This document shows, in pieces, positions 14,238 through 21,128 of a stretch of 21,128 nt of DNA. The first letter of the stretch is position 1, and the number at the start of each line of letters is the position of its first letter. A model generated the notes under the pieces. The model did not search any database. It worked only from the letters and a program-made list of their open reading frames with translations, and was not told where the DNA came from. The DNA is taken from positions 1-21,128 of the forward strand of contig DIXP01000042.1 in assembly GCA_002436065.1 (NCBI GenBank), read 5' to 3'. Source of the DNA: Chloroflexi bacterium UBA6077 (lineage in GTDB: Bacteria > Chloroflexota > UBA6077). A program made the position numbers and the translations under genes.

Positions 14238-14981
14238 ATGCAGCCGCAAGCGGAGGCGCATGGGGAGAGGCCGCTGCTGCTGGTCGAGGATCTCCACGTC
14301 GCTTACGGCGCGATAAGGGCGCTGCACGGGGTATCGTTGGAGGTGCGAGAGGGCGAGATCGTGAGCCTGGTGGGCGCCAATGGGGCAGGCAAGTCGACCC
14401 TGTTGAGGGCCATTTCCGGGATGATCCCCTGGGAGAGTGGAAGGATCTGTTTCCGCTCGAAGGACCTCGCCGGGCATCCCGCCCACCGTATCGTGGAGAT
14501 GGGCATAGCGCACGTTCCAGAGGGGAGGGGGATCTTCGCCAACCTAACCGTGCTGGAGAACCTGAAGCTGGCCACCTGGAGCCGGAAGGACCGCGGCAAC
14601 CTGCCTCGGGACTATCAGTCGGTGTTCGACCTCTTTCCCCGTCTGGCCGAGCGAAAGGGTCAGGCCTCCGGCACCCTGTCCGGTGGGGAGCAGCAGATGC
14701 TTGCGGTGGCCCGTGCCCTTATGACGCGTGGCCGGTTGCTACTGCTGGACGAGCCTTCCATGGGGCTGGCGCCGGTGCTGGTGAAGGAGATCTTCCGGAT
14801 CCTCAAGGAGATCAGCCATTCGGGGACGACCATACTGCTAGTGGAGCAGAACGCCAGGCAGGCGCTGAAGCTCGCGGACAGGGGATACCTGCTGGAGACA
14901 GGGCGGGTGGTTCGCAGCGGCCCTTCCGCCGAGCTGCTGGCCGACCCAGCTGTGTCCGCCGCCTACCTGGGCGGGGGATAG
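14238..14981 (+). CDS. livF: branched-chain amino-acid ABC transporter ATPase LivF
   Basis: A 247-residue ATP-binding subunit, slightly longer than many LivF at the N-terminus. Walker A is GANGAGKST (about 44-52), the signature is LSGGEQQML, Walker B is LLLLDEPSMGLAP, and the H-loop is replaced by Gln in VEQNARQAL, as is normal for LivF. The C-terminus AAYLGGG is typical. ATG 14238 has GAGG five bases upstream; the longer frame beginning at 13995 is only an extension inside livG. The 56-base gap after livG is the widest in the operon, but nothing in it looks like a terminator. A decayed second copy of this gene lies at 17836-17990. Confidence 0.93.
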   Translation: MQPQAEAHGERPLLLVEDLHVAYGAIRALHGVSLEVREGEIVSLVGANGAGKSTLLRAISGMIPWESGRICFRSKDLAGHPAHRIVEMGIAHVPEGRGIFANLTVLENLKLATWSRKDRGNLPRDYQSVFDLFPRLAERKGQASGTLSGGEQQMLAVARALMTRGRLLLLDEPSMGLAPVLVKEIFRILKEISHSGTTILLVEQNARQALKLADRGYLLETGRVVRSGPSAELLADPAVSAAYLGGG

Positions 14982-15040
14982 GATCGACATTAGTCCTCTG
15001 ATACTGCCCCAGGCGCATTGCTTCTGTGGTTCCTCTCTCG

Positions 15041-16201
15041 TCACGAAGCTCTTCCCCTACCCCGGTGCTTTCGGCTCGCTCTGAAGCGCCGCCGGGGTTC
15101 CTCCACCGAGTCCTCCCGCCGCCTCTGCTCTTCCTTTGAACCTAGCAGCCTGGGAACCCACTGGGTGTTCTCATTGCTCCGCAGGAGTATCAGCGACAGG
15201 GAGTTGAGTGGCCATGTTAACAGTGCCCCCAGGGGTCCCAGAACCCAGACCCAGAAGATCGCTGAGACGATGGCTACGAGGGCTGGAACCTTCAGAAACT
15301 CTGCCATGGCCTGTCGAGCCATCCACATCAGGAAGGTAGTCACGACCAACATGCCCAACCCCGCGGCTGCGGCAGGGCCTATGCCGTACTGGAGATAAGC
15401 CTGGAGGATGGCGGGCACCGCAGCCACCAGCATACCTACGCTGGGGACGTACCCCAGAACGAAGGTCAGGAGCCCCCAGAGAGGAGCGAAGTCGATGCCA
15501 AGGATGGTGAACCACACGGTCACGCCGATACCCGAGAGCAGGAGGGATGCCGTCAGGTATAGCATTCCTCTACGGGTTTCTTGGGCGAATCCCCTCAACC
15601 CTGCGAGTGCTGAGCCCTCCTGCACTGCTTCTTCTTGCCGTTGGGACGGCAGAGTGAGCGCACGTGGCAACAGGACTATCGCCAGGAACGCCGCGGCCAA
15701 AATTTGGGACGTCGCAACGACGGAGTCGGCCAACAGGTCCGCCGCGGACTCGGATAGCAACCCCTGCCCCAGTGGCTCGAAGGCTTCGATGGTCTCGACA
15801 GAGACGCCGCTGGCGATCAAGCCGGCCTTCCATGCGTCCGACTGCTCCGCCAATCGCTCCTGGTACAAGGGCAGCCGCTCCCTCAACTGGTCCGCTGAAG
15901 CCTTGAGAATGGCCCCGGCAATCAGCCCGAACAGGACGGTACCCGCCAAGAGCAGGGCAAGAGCTGTCCACGCTGCAAGATTCCTGGCCTTCAAGTGGTC
16001 GACCGCCGGGGCACAGAGCATGGCTACAACGAGGGCCACGAGCACAGGCGCTAGTATTGGTGCAGCGATCTTCAAGCAGCCGATGGTTGCCACGATGGCA
16101 GCTGTCCCCGTGACGTACCGCTGCTGAGGGTAGGTCTTCTTAGTGGCGGACTCTAAGTGCAGTTGTCCTGCTCGTTTCTCACTCCCAGCAGAGCGGCTCA
16201 A
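15041..16201 (-). CDS. AI-2E/PerM-family transporter
   Basis: A 386-residue polytopic membrane protein. Hydrophobic helices lie at about 33-65, 76-100, 165-185 and in a dense block from 215 to 345. A soluble segment (about 101-160) contains LRERLPLYQERL, as in the family. The late strings LWGLLTFVLGYVPSVGMLVAAVPAIL and GPLGALLTWPL are characteristic of the AI-2E transporter family (TqsA, YdiK, PerM); family members export AI-2 or exchange ions, so the substrate is open. The tail after residue 355 is strongly basic. The start is uncertain: the frame opens with TTG 16201 and no clear ribosome-binding site, and no ATG occurs before residue 61. It is convergent with livF, and no hairpin is seen in the 59-base gap. 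Confidence 0.85.
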   Translation of the reverse strand: MSRSAGSEKRAGQLHLESATKKTYPQQRYVTGTAAIVATIGCLKIAAPILAPVLVALVVAMLCAPAVDHLKARNLAAWTALALLLAGTVLFGLIAGAILKASADQLRERLPLYQERLAEQSDAWKAGLIASGVSVETIEAFEPLGQGLLSESAADLLADSVVATSQILAAAFLAIVLLPRALTLPSQRQEEAVQEGSALAGLRGFAQETRRGMLYLTASLLLSGIGVTVWFTILGIDFAPLWGLLTFVLGYVPSVGMLVAAVPAILQAYLQYGIGPAAAAGLGMLVVTTFLMWMARQAMAEFLKVPALVAIVSAIFWVWVLGPLGALLTWPLNSLSLILLRSNENTQWVPRLLGSKEEQRRREDSVEEPRRRFRASRKHRGRGRAS

Positions 16202-16469
16202 CCAAACATCTGTGGCTGAGGTGCCAGTCGACCGCGGGAGAGTCTCTGTCGACAGCCACGACTACTTGGCAACCAGCGTGCCGTTCCCGCGGCGCTGACG
16301 GCATCGTTCATTGCCGAGTGGAGATAAGGTCACAGTTCATGCGGCGATAGGCAGGGGCGCGATGCCGCGAATTACGTGTCTAGGGGAGAGGGGAGGAGCT
16401 TGTTGGCTCAGGCCGGGCCAGTCCTACCAATCTCCCTTGCGGGTCTTGATCTCTGCTAGCAGAAAGGGA
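16202..16469. other. non-coding stretch upstream of the decay zone
   Basis: No supported ORF. GTCGAC occurs twice (near 16228 and 16247) inside an imperfect inverted arrangement with TGGCTG/CAGCCA. I see no recognisable promoter for the minus-strand AI-2E gene. Confidence 0.3.
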
Positions 16470-16605
16470 CTTCGCCCGCGCCGCTTGCCCCGCTCGAAGA
16501 GGTGGCTGTTATCGGGCTTGCTCCGGATATCATCATGGAGTGCACCGGCGTCGGACAGGTCATCATGGATTCGATACTCGGTATCGGGCCGGGAGGCATT
16601 GAACG
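16470..16605 (+). pseudogene. fragment of a glucose-dehydrogenase-like zinc alcohol dehydrogenase
   Basis: One frame reads PLEEVAVIGLAPDIIMECTG and continues VGQVIMDSILGIGPGG. This matches the NAD(P)-binding part of glucose 1-dehydrogenase-type medium-chain dehydrogenases, where PDIIxECTGVGQV is a recurrent string. A stop codon lies just upstream in the same frame, and no N-terminal catalytic half or C-terminal continuation is present. It is therefore a remnant of about 45 codons. The assignment is from remembered family sequences; the similarity is local but dense. Confidence 0.5.
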
Positions 16606-16644
16606 GATCCTGACATGGCTTCTTCGGCGACGCCAACTAACGAC

Positions 16645-16815
16645 TGCGCCGTCTGGTCTTCTACCATTACCCGAATTCACACGCGGGGTATTACCCAGGC
16701 GCCAAGTCGATCGGGATGTTTCTTGGCGTTCCAGCCAGCGCGGCTACTATACGGCACGGATCCTCTTGCAGAACGGATTCAGAGCCAAGACTGTTGACTT
16801 GGCATGGTCCGTGCT
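16645..16815 (+). pseudogene. remnant of a CoA-disulfide-reductase/NADH-oxidase-like flavoprotein with rhodanese tail
   Basis: Two overlapping pieces lie in different frames. At 16648-16714 the frame gives VFYHYPNSHAGYYPGAKSI, which matches the dimerisation domain of pyridine-nucleotide-disulfide oxidoreductases of the CoA-disulfide reductase type (HAGYYPGAKP in family members). At about 16706-16800 another frame gives SSQRGYYTARILLQNGFRAK, the end of a rhodanese domain, which in this subfamily is fused to the C-terminus. The intervening region and the rhodanese active-site Cys are missing, so the pieces are joined by a deletion and a frameshift. No catalytic part remains. Confidence 0.55.
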
Positions 16816-16913
16816 CGCGTGATGCTGCTGGATGCCCTCCTCCGGGACCGATCACAGCGTGGTGAGGGGTCCAGCCACACGTTAGCCTCAACCAATGCGA
16901 AGGAAGGTGCAAG

Positions 16914-17051
16914 ATGCCACACATAGTGCGGAAGGTTGTGGGCGTGAAGGCCATTAAAGGCAGGCGCGAGGCCACCGAGAAGGAGAAAGAAGAGAAAGAG
17001 AAAGAAGCGAAGGAGACCAAGGAAAAGGAAGGCCAGTCCAGCAAGACATGA
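16914..17051 (+). CDS. small Lys/Glu-rich protein (45 aa)
   Basis: A 45-residue ORF too short for usual cut-offs. The N-terminus is MPHIVRKVVGVKAIKGRR. A run of alternating Lys and Glu follows (about residues 22-39, for example EKEKEEKEKEAKE), then a short Gln/Ser tail. The charged part would form a single stable helix. GGAAGG lies six bases before ATG 16914, and GC-rich hairpins begin seven bases after the stop, so it has the punctuation of a real gene. I recognise no family. Low-complexity sequence in a decay zone argues for caution. The Leu/Phe-rich ORFs on the opposite strand are its mirror image. Confidence 0.4.
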   Translation: MPHIVRKVVGVKAIKGRREATEKEKEEKEKEAKETKEKEGQSSKT

Positions 17052-17058
17052 GGCCGCA

Positions 17059-17129
17059 GGCCCGGAATTGGCCGGGCCAACGGCAGAGAGGCAACGCGGG
17101 TGGGACAGAAATCGCTCTCTGTTCCACCC
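17059..17129 (+). terminator. double hairpin after the Lys/Glu-rich ORF, no U-tract
   Basis: The first stem is GGCCCGG (17059-17065) with CCGGGCC (17072-17078) around six bases. The second is GGGTGGGACAG (17098-17108) with CTGTTCCACCC (17119-17129), eleven pairs including one G-U, around ten bases. No T-run follows. It resembles the other U-less hairpins at 7436 and 8606. Confidence 0.5.
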
Positions 17130-17185
17130 ACTCACGTCGCTGCAGTTCTCCTACCACATGCTTGGAACAAGGAGATGCAACAGAA

Positions 17186-17341
17186 ATGCGGCGGGTTGAA
17201 GTCGACGGGTTGGCTGAGATCATGGAGAAGTTGGATGGGGAGATCAACTCCATTCAACGAGAACCGGTCAGGACGGGAGCATGCAGATGCTCCCGAAAGA
17301 CCAGCCCTGAGAGCGGATACAGTCGAGTCCCAATCGGCTAG
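17186..17341 (+). CDS. possible 51-aa ORF, unrecognised
   Basis: ATG 17186 has AAGGAG about eleven bases upstream. The first half (MRRVEVDGLAEIMEKLDGEI) looks like an ordinary amphipathic helix; the second half is Arg/Ser-rich with two Cys and has little coding character. It ends 11 bases before the convergent PLDc_N-SHOCT gene. It may be a truncated gene start or chance; I cannot assign a family. Confidence 0.22.
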   Translation: MRRVEVDGLAEIMEKLDGEINSIQREPVRTGACRCSRKTSPESGYSRVPIG

Positions 17342-17352
17342 TGTGATGAATT

Positions 17353-17709
17353 TTACGCGGCCTTCTTCAACACTGCTGCCTTGGCCGTTTTGTACTCCTC
17401 CTCGGTGATAATCCCCTCCCGCTGGAGCCTCGACAGTCTCTCCAGTTCGTCGGCAACGCTCGTGGGCGTTACGGGATACTCGGTCGGAGCCGGCGCAGGC
17501 TGTGCAAAAGCACCGGCCACTTCAGGAGGGCGTGCAATCAGGTAAACCAATACGCCCAGCCAGGGGAACACGAGGATCGCCACAACCCAGAGCGCCTTGG
17601 CCCATCCCGAGAGATCACGACGGGAGAACACGTCCACCAGCGCAAAGATCCACAACAGAGTCAAGGGAACGATCACAAAGAACAACCACAGAAAATCCCA
17701 GAAAGTCAC
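17353..17709 (-). CDS. PLDc_N-SHOCT small membrane protein
   Basis: A 118-residue protein. Two membrane helices (about residues 6-27 and 38-59) with FALVDVFSRRD between them and PWLGVLVYLIARP at the end match the PLDc_N (phospholipase D nuclease N-terminal) membrane module. A Pro/Ala linker leads to a C-terminal SHOCT domain (about residues 86-117: ELERLSRLQREGIITEEEY), a short oligomerisation helix pair. No phospholipase catalytic domain is attached. The start is GTG 17709 with GAGGT six bases upstream. It is the only minus-strand gene in this section. SHOCT proteins often accompany stress or envelope genes, as here, but the function is unknown. Confidence 0.8.
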   Translation of the reverse strand: MTFWDFLWLFFVIVPLTLLWIFALVDVFSRRDLSGWAKALWVVAILVFPWLGVLVYLIARPPEVAGAFAQPAPAPTEYPVTPTSVADELERLSRLQREGIITEEEYKTAKAAVLKKAA

Positions 17710-17835
17710 CAGTGCACCTCGTAATGCCGTGGGCCGTCCACAAGTGGGCGGGTACGATTATTAGGTGGGGCAGATGGACAATCGTCTCGGGCCCTTCCCG
17801 GCGGTCGCTCCCTGCCCCCTCGCCCCCTACGGGCT

Positions 17836-17990
17836 CTCCGGCAGAAATGCAACTCTCATGCCCGTGTTGGCTCCGATGCTGGTGATGGTGGTATTCCGGA
17901 ACCTCAAGGAGATCGACAATTCGGGAACGACAATATTGCTGGTGGAGCAGAACGCCAAGCAGACGCTGAAGATAGATGGTCCGCTCCTCC
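17836..17990 (+). pseudogene. decayed fragment of a second livF
   Basis: From about 17866 the frame reads LAPMLVMVVFRNLKEIDNSG, followed by TTILLVEQNAKQTLK. It aligns without gaps to LivF of this window (LAPVLVKEIFRILKEISHSG, TTILLVEQNARQALK), and the DNA is also closely similar. Just upstream, GGGCTCTCCGG may be the remains of the LSGG signature joined across a deletion that removed Walker B. There is no Walker A and no C-terminal end. An ORF continues to 18055 but loses similarity after LKI. It is a paralogous or transferred livF remnant. Confidence 0.65.
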
Positions 17991-18088
17991 CTGATGCCCA
18001 CGAAGAAAAGTTGGCATGGTGGATGCAGGTCAGCGCCATCGTTCCTGAGGTGTAACTGGCATCTACTGAGAGGAAAGGAGTCGACCCT

Positions 18089-18601
18089 TTGGCTATCCAG
18101 AGCGCGGAAGACCTATTCATGATGATGCTCAGCAACGTTCGGTCTCGCGAGGAGAGATCCCTGCAGATCATGCAGGAGATGTCGAGTCATGCTCAGGACC
18201 CGGACGTGAAGAAGGTGCTGGACACCAGGGCCTTCTTGACCAAGGAGAGCATCAGCAACCTTGACGAGTGCTTCAGGTTGCTGGGAAAGCAGCCCATGCC
18301 TCAGACCCACACACGGATGGAAGAGGTCCTCGTCGAGGACTTCCGTAGGGAGTTGAACGAGATCCAGAGTCCTGGCCTGCGAACCCTGTACGTTCTTCAC
18401 AAGATCAGGGAACTGGTCCACCTGCAAACGGCTGCCTATGGTGGTCTGATTGCCATGGCTGAGTTCACGGGCAACATATCGGTATCGGCACTTCTGGAGA
18501 CCAATCTTGCCAGCCGCAAGGTGTTCATCGATCGAACCAGAGAACTGCTGAGGGCAATCGGAGAGGCTGCAATTAGCGGGAAGATGAGAAAGGCCGCATA
18601 G
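18089..18601 (+). CDS. DUF892 (YciF-like) ferritin-fold protein
   Basis: A 170-residue all-helical protein that fits DUF892/YciE-YciF. SAEDLFMMMLSNVRSREE opens helix 1, ESISNLDECFRLLGKQP ends helix 2, and the late AAYGGLIAMAEFTGN corresponds to the family's (E)IAxYGxLxALAExLG. The start is TTG 18089, with a perfect AAAGGAG eight bases upstream; no ATG occurs nearby in frame. Several positions that are metal-binding Glu in YciF look replaced: the EHYE string before AAYG reads VHLQ here, and Arg/Ser stand where the last helix usually has Glu-Glu. Iron binding may be lost; that depends on my manual alignment. It leads a co-directional set of stress-type membrane genes. Confidence 0.7.
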   Translation: MAIQSAEDLFMMMLSNVRSREERSLQIMQEMSSHAQDPDVKKVLDTRAFLTKESISNLDECFRLLGKQPMPQTHTRMEEVLVEDFRRELNEIQSPGLRTLYVLHKIRELVHLQTAAYGGLIAMAEFTGNISVSALLETNLASRKVFIDRTRELLRAIGEAAISGKMRKAA

Positions 18602-18768
18602 TCCGGCTGTCCGAAGCTCGCCCTGGGATTCAGCGGTCCGCCCTGCGGGCGAATACAAGGCTGGAGAAGCTGTTGCACCTCAGGCTCTCTTCTCAGCTTG
18701 AGACTGGGGCCGGACTCACGGCGCGGAAATGGGTCCGTCAATGAATAAGAAAGGGAGTTGGCACGGAC

Positions 18769-19131
18769 TTGGAAAGGCAGACAACTCGACCCGTAGGGGT
18801 CACTATCATTAGCATTCTCCTCGGGATTCATGGGGTTCTGGCGCTGTTTGCTGGTCTGGGAGCATTTGGACCCTACCCAGGTGGATTCCTGGGTTTTGCC
18901 CTGCAGTTGGCCTACGCTGCAGTGCTGCTTATTCTGGCGTATGCCATGTGGACGCTGCAGGGATGGGCGTGGTTGGTGACCCTCACTTTTCTGTGGCTAG
19001 ACGTGGTTTTCACCGTCCTCGCTCTGTTCGCCGCACCAGGGTTCTGGATTCTCTGGCTGTTTCTGATCTTAGAGGGGGCCGTAATCGCGTACCTCGTGCA
19101 GCCCAGTGTCAGTAGCCGTTTCACTCAATAG
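18769..19131 (+). CDS. small four-helix membrane protein of unknown function
   Basis: A 120-residue protein with four predicted helices at about 9-31, 40-60, 66-88 and 90-110, and short loops containing GAFGPYPGG. The opening RPVGVTIISILLGIHGVLAL is typical of a widespread uncharacterised family of small bacterial membrane proteins. The start is TTG 18769 with AAGGGAG eleven bases upstream; the nearby ATG at 18741 is in another frame and stops soon. It lies 167 bases after the DUF892 gene and 173 before the first HdeD gene, on the same strand. No function can be assigned. Confidence 0.65.
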   Translation: MERQTTRPVGVTIISILLGIHGVLALFAGLGAFGPYPGGFLGFALQLAYAAVLLILAYAMWTLQGWAWLVTLTFLWLDVVFTVLALFAAPGFWILWLFLILEGAVIAYLVQPSVSSRFTQ

Positions 19132-19304
19132 TAAGGGAAGAGAGCAGCAAGGGGCGGCCAAAGCTAGCCGAGAACGGTCCTGTGGAGAGCTGTTCCCGGT
19201 GCAGGTGGTCCGACTAGTGCGATATCGACTCCGTGCCTTGATAATGACAAGGAATAGGTCTGCGAGTCGATTGGACAAAATGGGTCTCCTGGAGGTCAAC
19301 GGAA

Positions 19305-19841
19305 ATGCAAGAAGATGTGCGGTCCAACCAGCCTTCGTGGCTGTGGGTGGTTGCCGGTGTAATTAGCATTCTGTTCGGGCTGGCTGCCCTCTTCTGGCCT
19401 GGGATTACGCTGGTGGTGTTGGTGTGGCTGTTCGGATTCTATGTCCTGGTCTACGGCATCGTCGAGTTGATTGCGATGTTCAGGGCTATTAGCGCCGGTA
19501 CCACCTGGTGGACTCACCTGTTGATCGGTCTGGTCAGCATCGGGGTAGGACTCTATGTCCTCTTCTTCCCAGGGGTCTCGGCTGTAGTCCTGCTGTTCAC
19601 CATTGCGTTCTGGGCAATCGCTATAGGCGTGGTGGAGATCGTTGTCGGCATCAGCCGCGGCAACTTCCTGACCGTGGTGATTGGAGTCATCAGCATTCTC
19701 TTCGGCCTGCTACTGCTGTCCAACCCATTGGCAGGTGCGCTTGCCTACATATGGGTAGTTGGGGCATTGGCGATCGTGCGCGGCATCCTGCTGATCGTGC
19801 AGGCTTTCAGGCCCACTGCCGGCCGCCCAGCGGCGAGCTAG
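19305..19841 (+). CDS. HdeD-family (DUF308) membrane protein, copy 1
   Basis: A 178-residue protein with six hydrophobic segments in three repeating pairs, the arrangement of HdeD/DUF308. Family strings are SILFGLAALFWPGITL (about 21-36), the central GVGLYVLFFPGVSAVVLL and the late ISILFGLLLLSNPLAGAL. HdeD proteins of enterobacteria contribute to acid resistance; the biochemical role is not established. GGAGG sits nine bases before ATG 19305. A second member follows 64 bases downstream. Confidence 0.88.
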   Translation: MQEDVRSNQPSWLWVVAGVISILFGLAALFWPGITLVVLVWLFGFYVLVYGIVELIAMFRAISAGTTWWTHLLIGLVSIGVGLYVLFFPGVSAVVLLFTIAFWAIAIGVVEIVVGISRGNFLTVVIGVISILFGLLLLSNPLAGALAYIWVVGALAIVRGILLIVQAFRPTAGRPAAS

Positions 19842-19905
19842 CAGGGTTCGCCGGGGCCTGGTATGAGGTTGCACCGGCCCTAGCGCAGCTGCCACGGAGA
19901 CAACT

Positions 19906-20451
19906 GTGATAGACGCATTCACACGGGACTGGTGGACAATGGCAGTGCAGGGTGTGGGCGCCCTGGCCATTGGCATCCTCATTCTGTTCTGGCCCGGAAT
20001 CACACTGCAAGTTCTGCTCGTTCTGATCGGCGGGTTGCTTCTGCTCAATGGACTGTTGGCGTTGGTAGATGCTTGGAGGAGATCCGACCAGGGAGAACAA
20101 TGGTGGCCGCGTGCTCTCGAAGGAGCCGCCGGCGTAGTGGCAGCCGTGATCACCTTCTTCTGGACCGCCCTGACTGCCGTCGTGCTGCTGTACGTTCTCT
20201 CTTTCTGGGCTCTCGCCATCGGGATCCTGACGTTGGTCGCGGGCATACAGCTTAGGAGCGTCATCTCGGGATGGTGGATCATGGTACTTGTGGGAGCCCT
20301 GTCGATCATTTTGGGCATCTTGCTGCTGCTCAACCCTGCTGCCGGGGCGCTCGCCTTCATTCTACTGATTGGTGGATATTTCGCCATCATCGGGGTCCTG
20401 TTGATCATCGTCGCGCTGATGCTCCGGAGTAGGGCAGCAGCCCCAGGGTGA
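19906..20451 (+). CDS. HdeD-family (DUF308) membrane protein, copy 2
   Basis: A 181-residue paralogue of the preceding gene, with the same six-helix plan. It repeats GILILFWPGITLQVLLVL near residue 23 and SIILGILLLLNPAAGALAF near residue 134, matching the two strongest blocks of copy 1. The start is GTG 19906 with a weak GGAGA nearby. The two genes differ clearly in sequence, so the duplication is not recent or both were acquired together. A heteromeric membrane complex is possible. Confidence 0.87.
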   Translation: MIDAFTRDWWTMAVQGVGALAIGILILFWPGITLQVLLVLIGGLLLLNGLLALVDAWRRSDQGEQWWPRALEGAAGVVAAVITFFWTALTAVVLLYVLSFWALAIGILTLVAGIQLRSVISGWWIMVLVGALSIILGILLLLNPAAGALAFILLIGGYFAIIGVLLIIVALMLRSRAAAPG

Positions 20452-20484
20452 CCTAAGATGCGGAAGGAATTGAGGTGGTAACCC

Positions 20485-21027
20485 ATGTTTCGTCGCAGGA
20501 TGGGCCAGGGCTCGGCTGCTGGCCCTGAGCAACAACCGGGTGTTGGGCCGAATGTCTACAAGATGCGAGAGAAGCTGCTCTCTATCGGAGATGACTCCTA
20601 TATCGAGAATGGGCAGGGAGAGCGCCCCTTCTACGTGGACGGCAAGGCGCTGCGTCTTCGAAACACCCTGATCCTGAAGGATTCCCAGGGGAACGAACTG
20701 TACAGCATTCAGGAGAGGATGCTGCGGGTCAAGGACACGATGGAGATCGAGCACGATGGTCAGACAGCGGCGACGATCAAGAAGGCAATTATCTCCCCCC
20801 TCCGCCAGCGCTACACTGTAAGCATACCTGGAGGTGAGGACCTGACCATTCAAGGCAACATCCTGGATCACGAGTATGCCATAGAGCATGGCAGGGGGAA
20901 TCCGGCGGCTCAGGTATCGAAGAAGTGGTTCAGAATCCGCGACACCTACGGAGTCGAGGTCTCGCCTGGTGAAGATGCCGCGCTTATTTTGGCGATCGTG
21001 GCGGCCATGGACATAATGTCCCGATAG
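20485..21027 (+). CDS. LURP-one-related / Tubby-like (YxjI-type) protein
   Basis: A 180-residue soluble protein. After a polar N-terminus (about 1-23) the body has the beta-strand pattern of LOR/Tubby-C folds: YKMREKLLSIGDDSYIEN, GKALRLRNTLILKDSQGNEL, RMLRVKDTMEIEHDGQTAAT, DLTIQGNILDHEYAI. The closing hydrophobic helix ALILAIVAAMDIM is also typical of the fold, where a central helix threads the barrel. Related proteins are thought to bind lipids or act as membrane-tethered sensors; here the role is unknown. GAGGTGG lies about eight bases before ATG 20485. It follows the HdeD pair by 33 bases and is likely co-transcribed. Confidence 0.85.
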   Translation: MFRRRMGQGSAAGPEQQPGVGPNVYKMREKLLSIGDDSYIENGQGERPFYVDGKALRLRNTLILKDSQGNELYSIQERMLRVKDTMEIEHDGQTAATIKKAIISPLRQRYTVSIPGGEDLTIQGNILDHEYAIEHGRGNPAAQVSKKWFRIRDTYGVEVSPGEDAALILAIVAAMDIMSR

Positions 21028-21128
21028 GTAGGGTGCGGGGAAGGGCGACCGCGCATGGAGGCCTCGCGCGCCGTTCTAGAGGTGGCTATCTCGGGCTTCG
21101 AACGTATGTGTCCCGTCAAGTGTGTAAG

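Noticed and set aside
16691..17135. Leu/Phe-rich minus-strand ORFs resembling a membrane protein
   Set aside because: The hydrophobic run is the antisense of the Lys/Glu-rich repeat (AAG/GAG codons) at 16975-17040.
21079..21104. AGAGGTGGCTATCTCGGGCT resembling the start of the glucose-dehydrogenase fragment near 16498
   Set aside because: The match is about 20 bases with substitutions and an indel and does not continue; best treated as chance.
1..21128. CRISPR arrays, insertion sequences, integrases and phage genes
   Set aside because: No regularly spaced repeats and no transposase, integrase or phage structural motifs were found in any frame I read.

Overview
The window looks like a chromosomal segment of a GC-rich bacterium, most likely a member of the Chloroflexota. 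That placement is an inference. It rests on a secreted N-terminal module of a kind I associate with this phylum, Thr/Pro/Ala-rich linkers behind lipoprotein and membrane anchors, frequent GTG and TTG starts, DUF5132 and HMA_2-type small proteins, and a MurB of the short candidate-phylum style. No rRNA operon, complete tRNA, insertion sequence or CRISPR array is visible.

Left part (1-2108). A sparse region of about 870 bases carries a possible 47-residue secreted peptide. It also holds the 3' half of a tRNA gene, from the anticodon loop to the acceptor end, followed by its own intrinsic terminator; this reads as a displaced att half-site of an integrated element. A three-gene operon follows: a small DUF5132-like membrane protein, an HMA_2-like membrane protein without CxxC, and a second DUF5132-like paralogue. 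It may be a metal-homeostasis accessory module, but no P-type ATPase is beside it.

Middle part (2213-9867). A tightly coupled minus-strand pair encodes a cytoplasmic hybrid histidine kinase, whose N-terminal receiver has lost its phospho-acceptor Asp, and a stand-alone receiver. Next come a secreted three-module protein ending in a chagasin-type cysteine-protease inhibitor, a divergent membrane-anchored HtrA protease, and MurB. A secreted alpha-acetolactate decarboxylase follows; it carries the same N-terminal module as the chagasin protein. The section ends with a BMP-family (nucleoside-binding) lipoprotein that has no transporter partner here. Long perfect hairpins without U-tracts separate several of these genes.

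Transport operon (10266-14981). A complete branched-chain amino-acid ABC importer is present in the order livK-livH-livM-livG-livF. Spacing is tight and livM and livG overlap as GTGA. It is divergent from the BMP gene across a promoter-bearing gap of about 400 bases, and convergent with an AI-2E/PerM-family permease gene (15041-16201).

Right part (16202-21128). A decay zone contains recognisable fragments of a glucose-dehydrogenase-like enzyme, a CoA-disulfide-reductase/NADH-oxidase-like flavoprotein with its rhodanese tail, and a second livF. These are mixed with a small Lys/Glu-rich ORF and a PLDc_N-SHOCT membrane protein. It is followed by a co-directional set: a DUF892 (YciF-like) protein, a small four-helix membrane protein, two tandem HdeD-family proteins and a LURP-one/Tubby-like protein. 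The composition suggests envelope or stress functions, but that is inferred only from family names.
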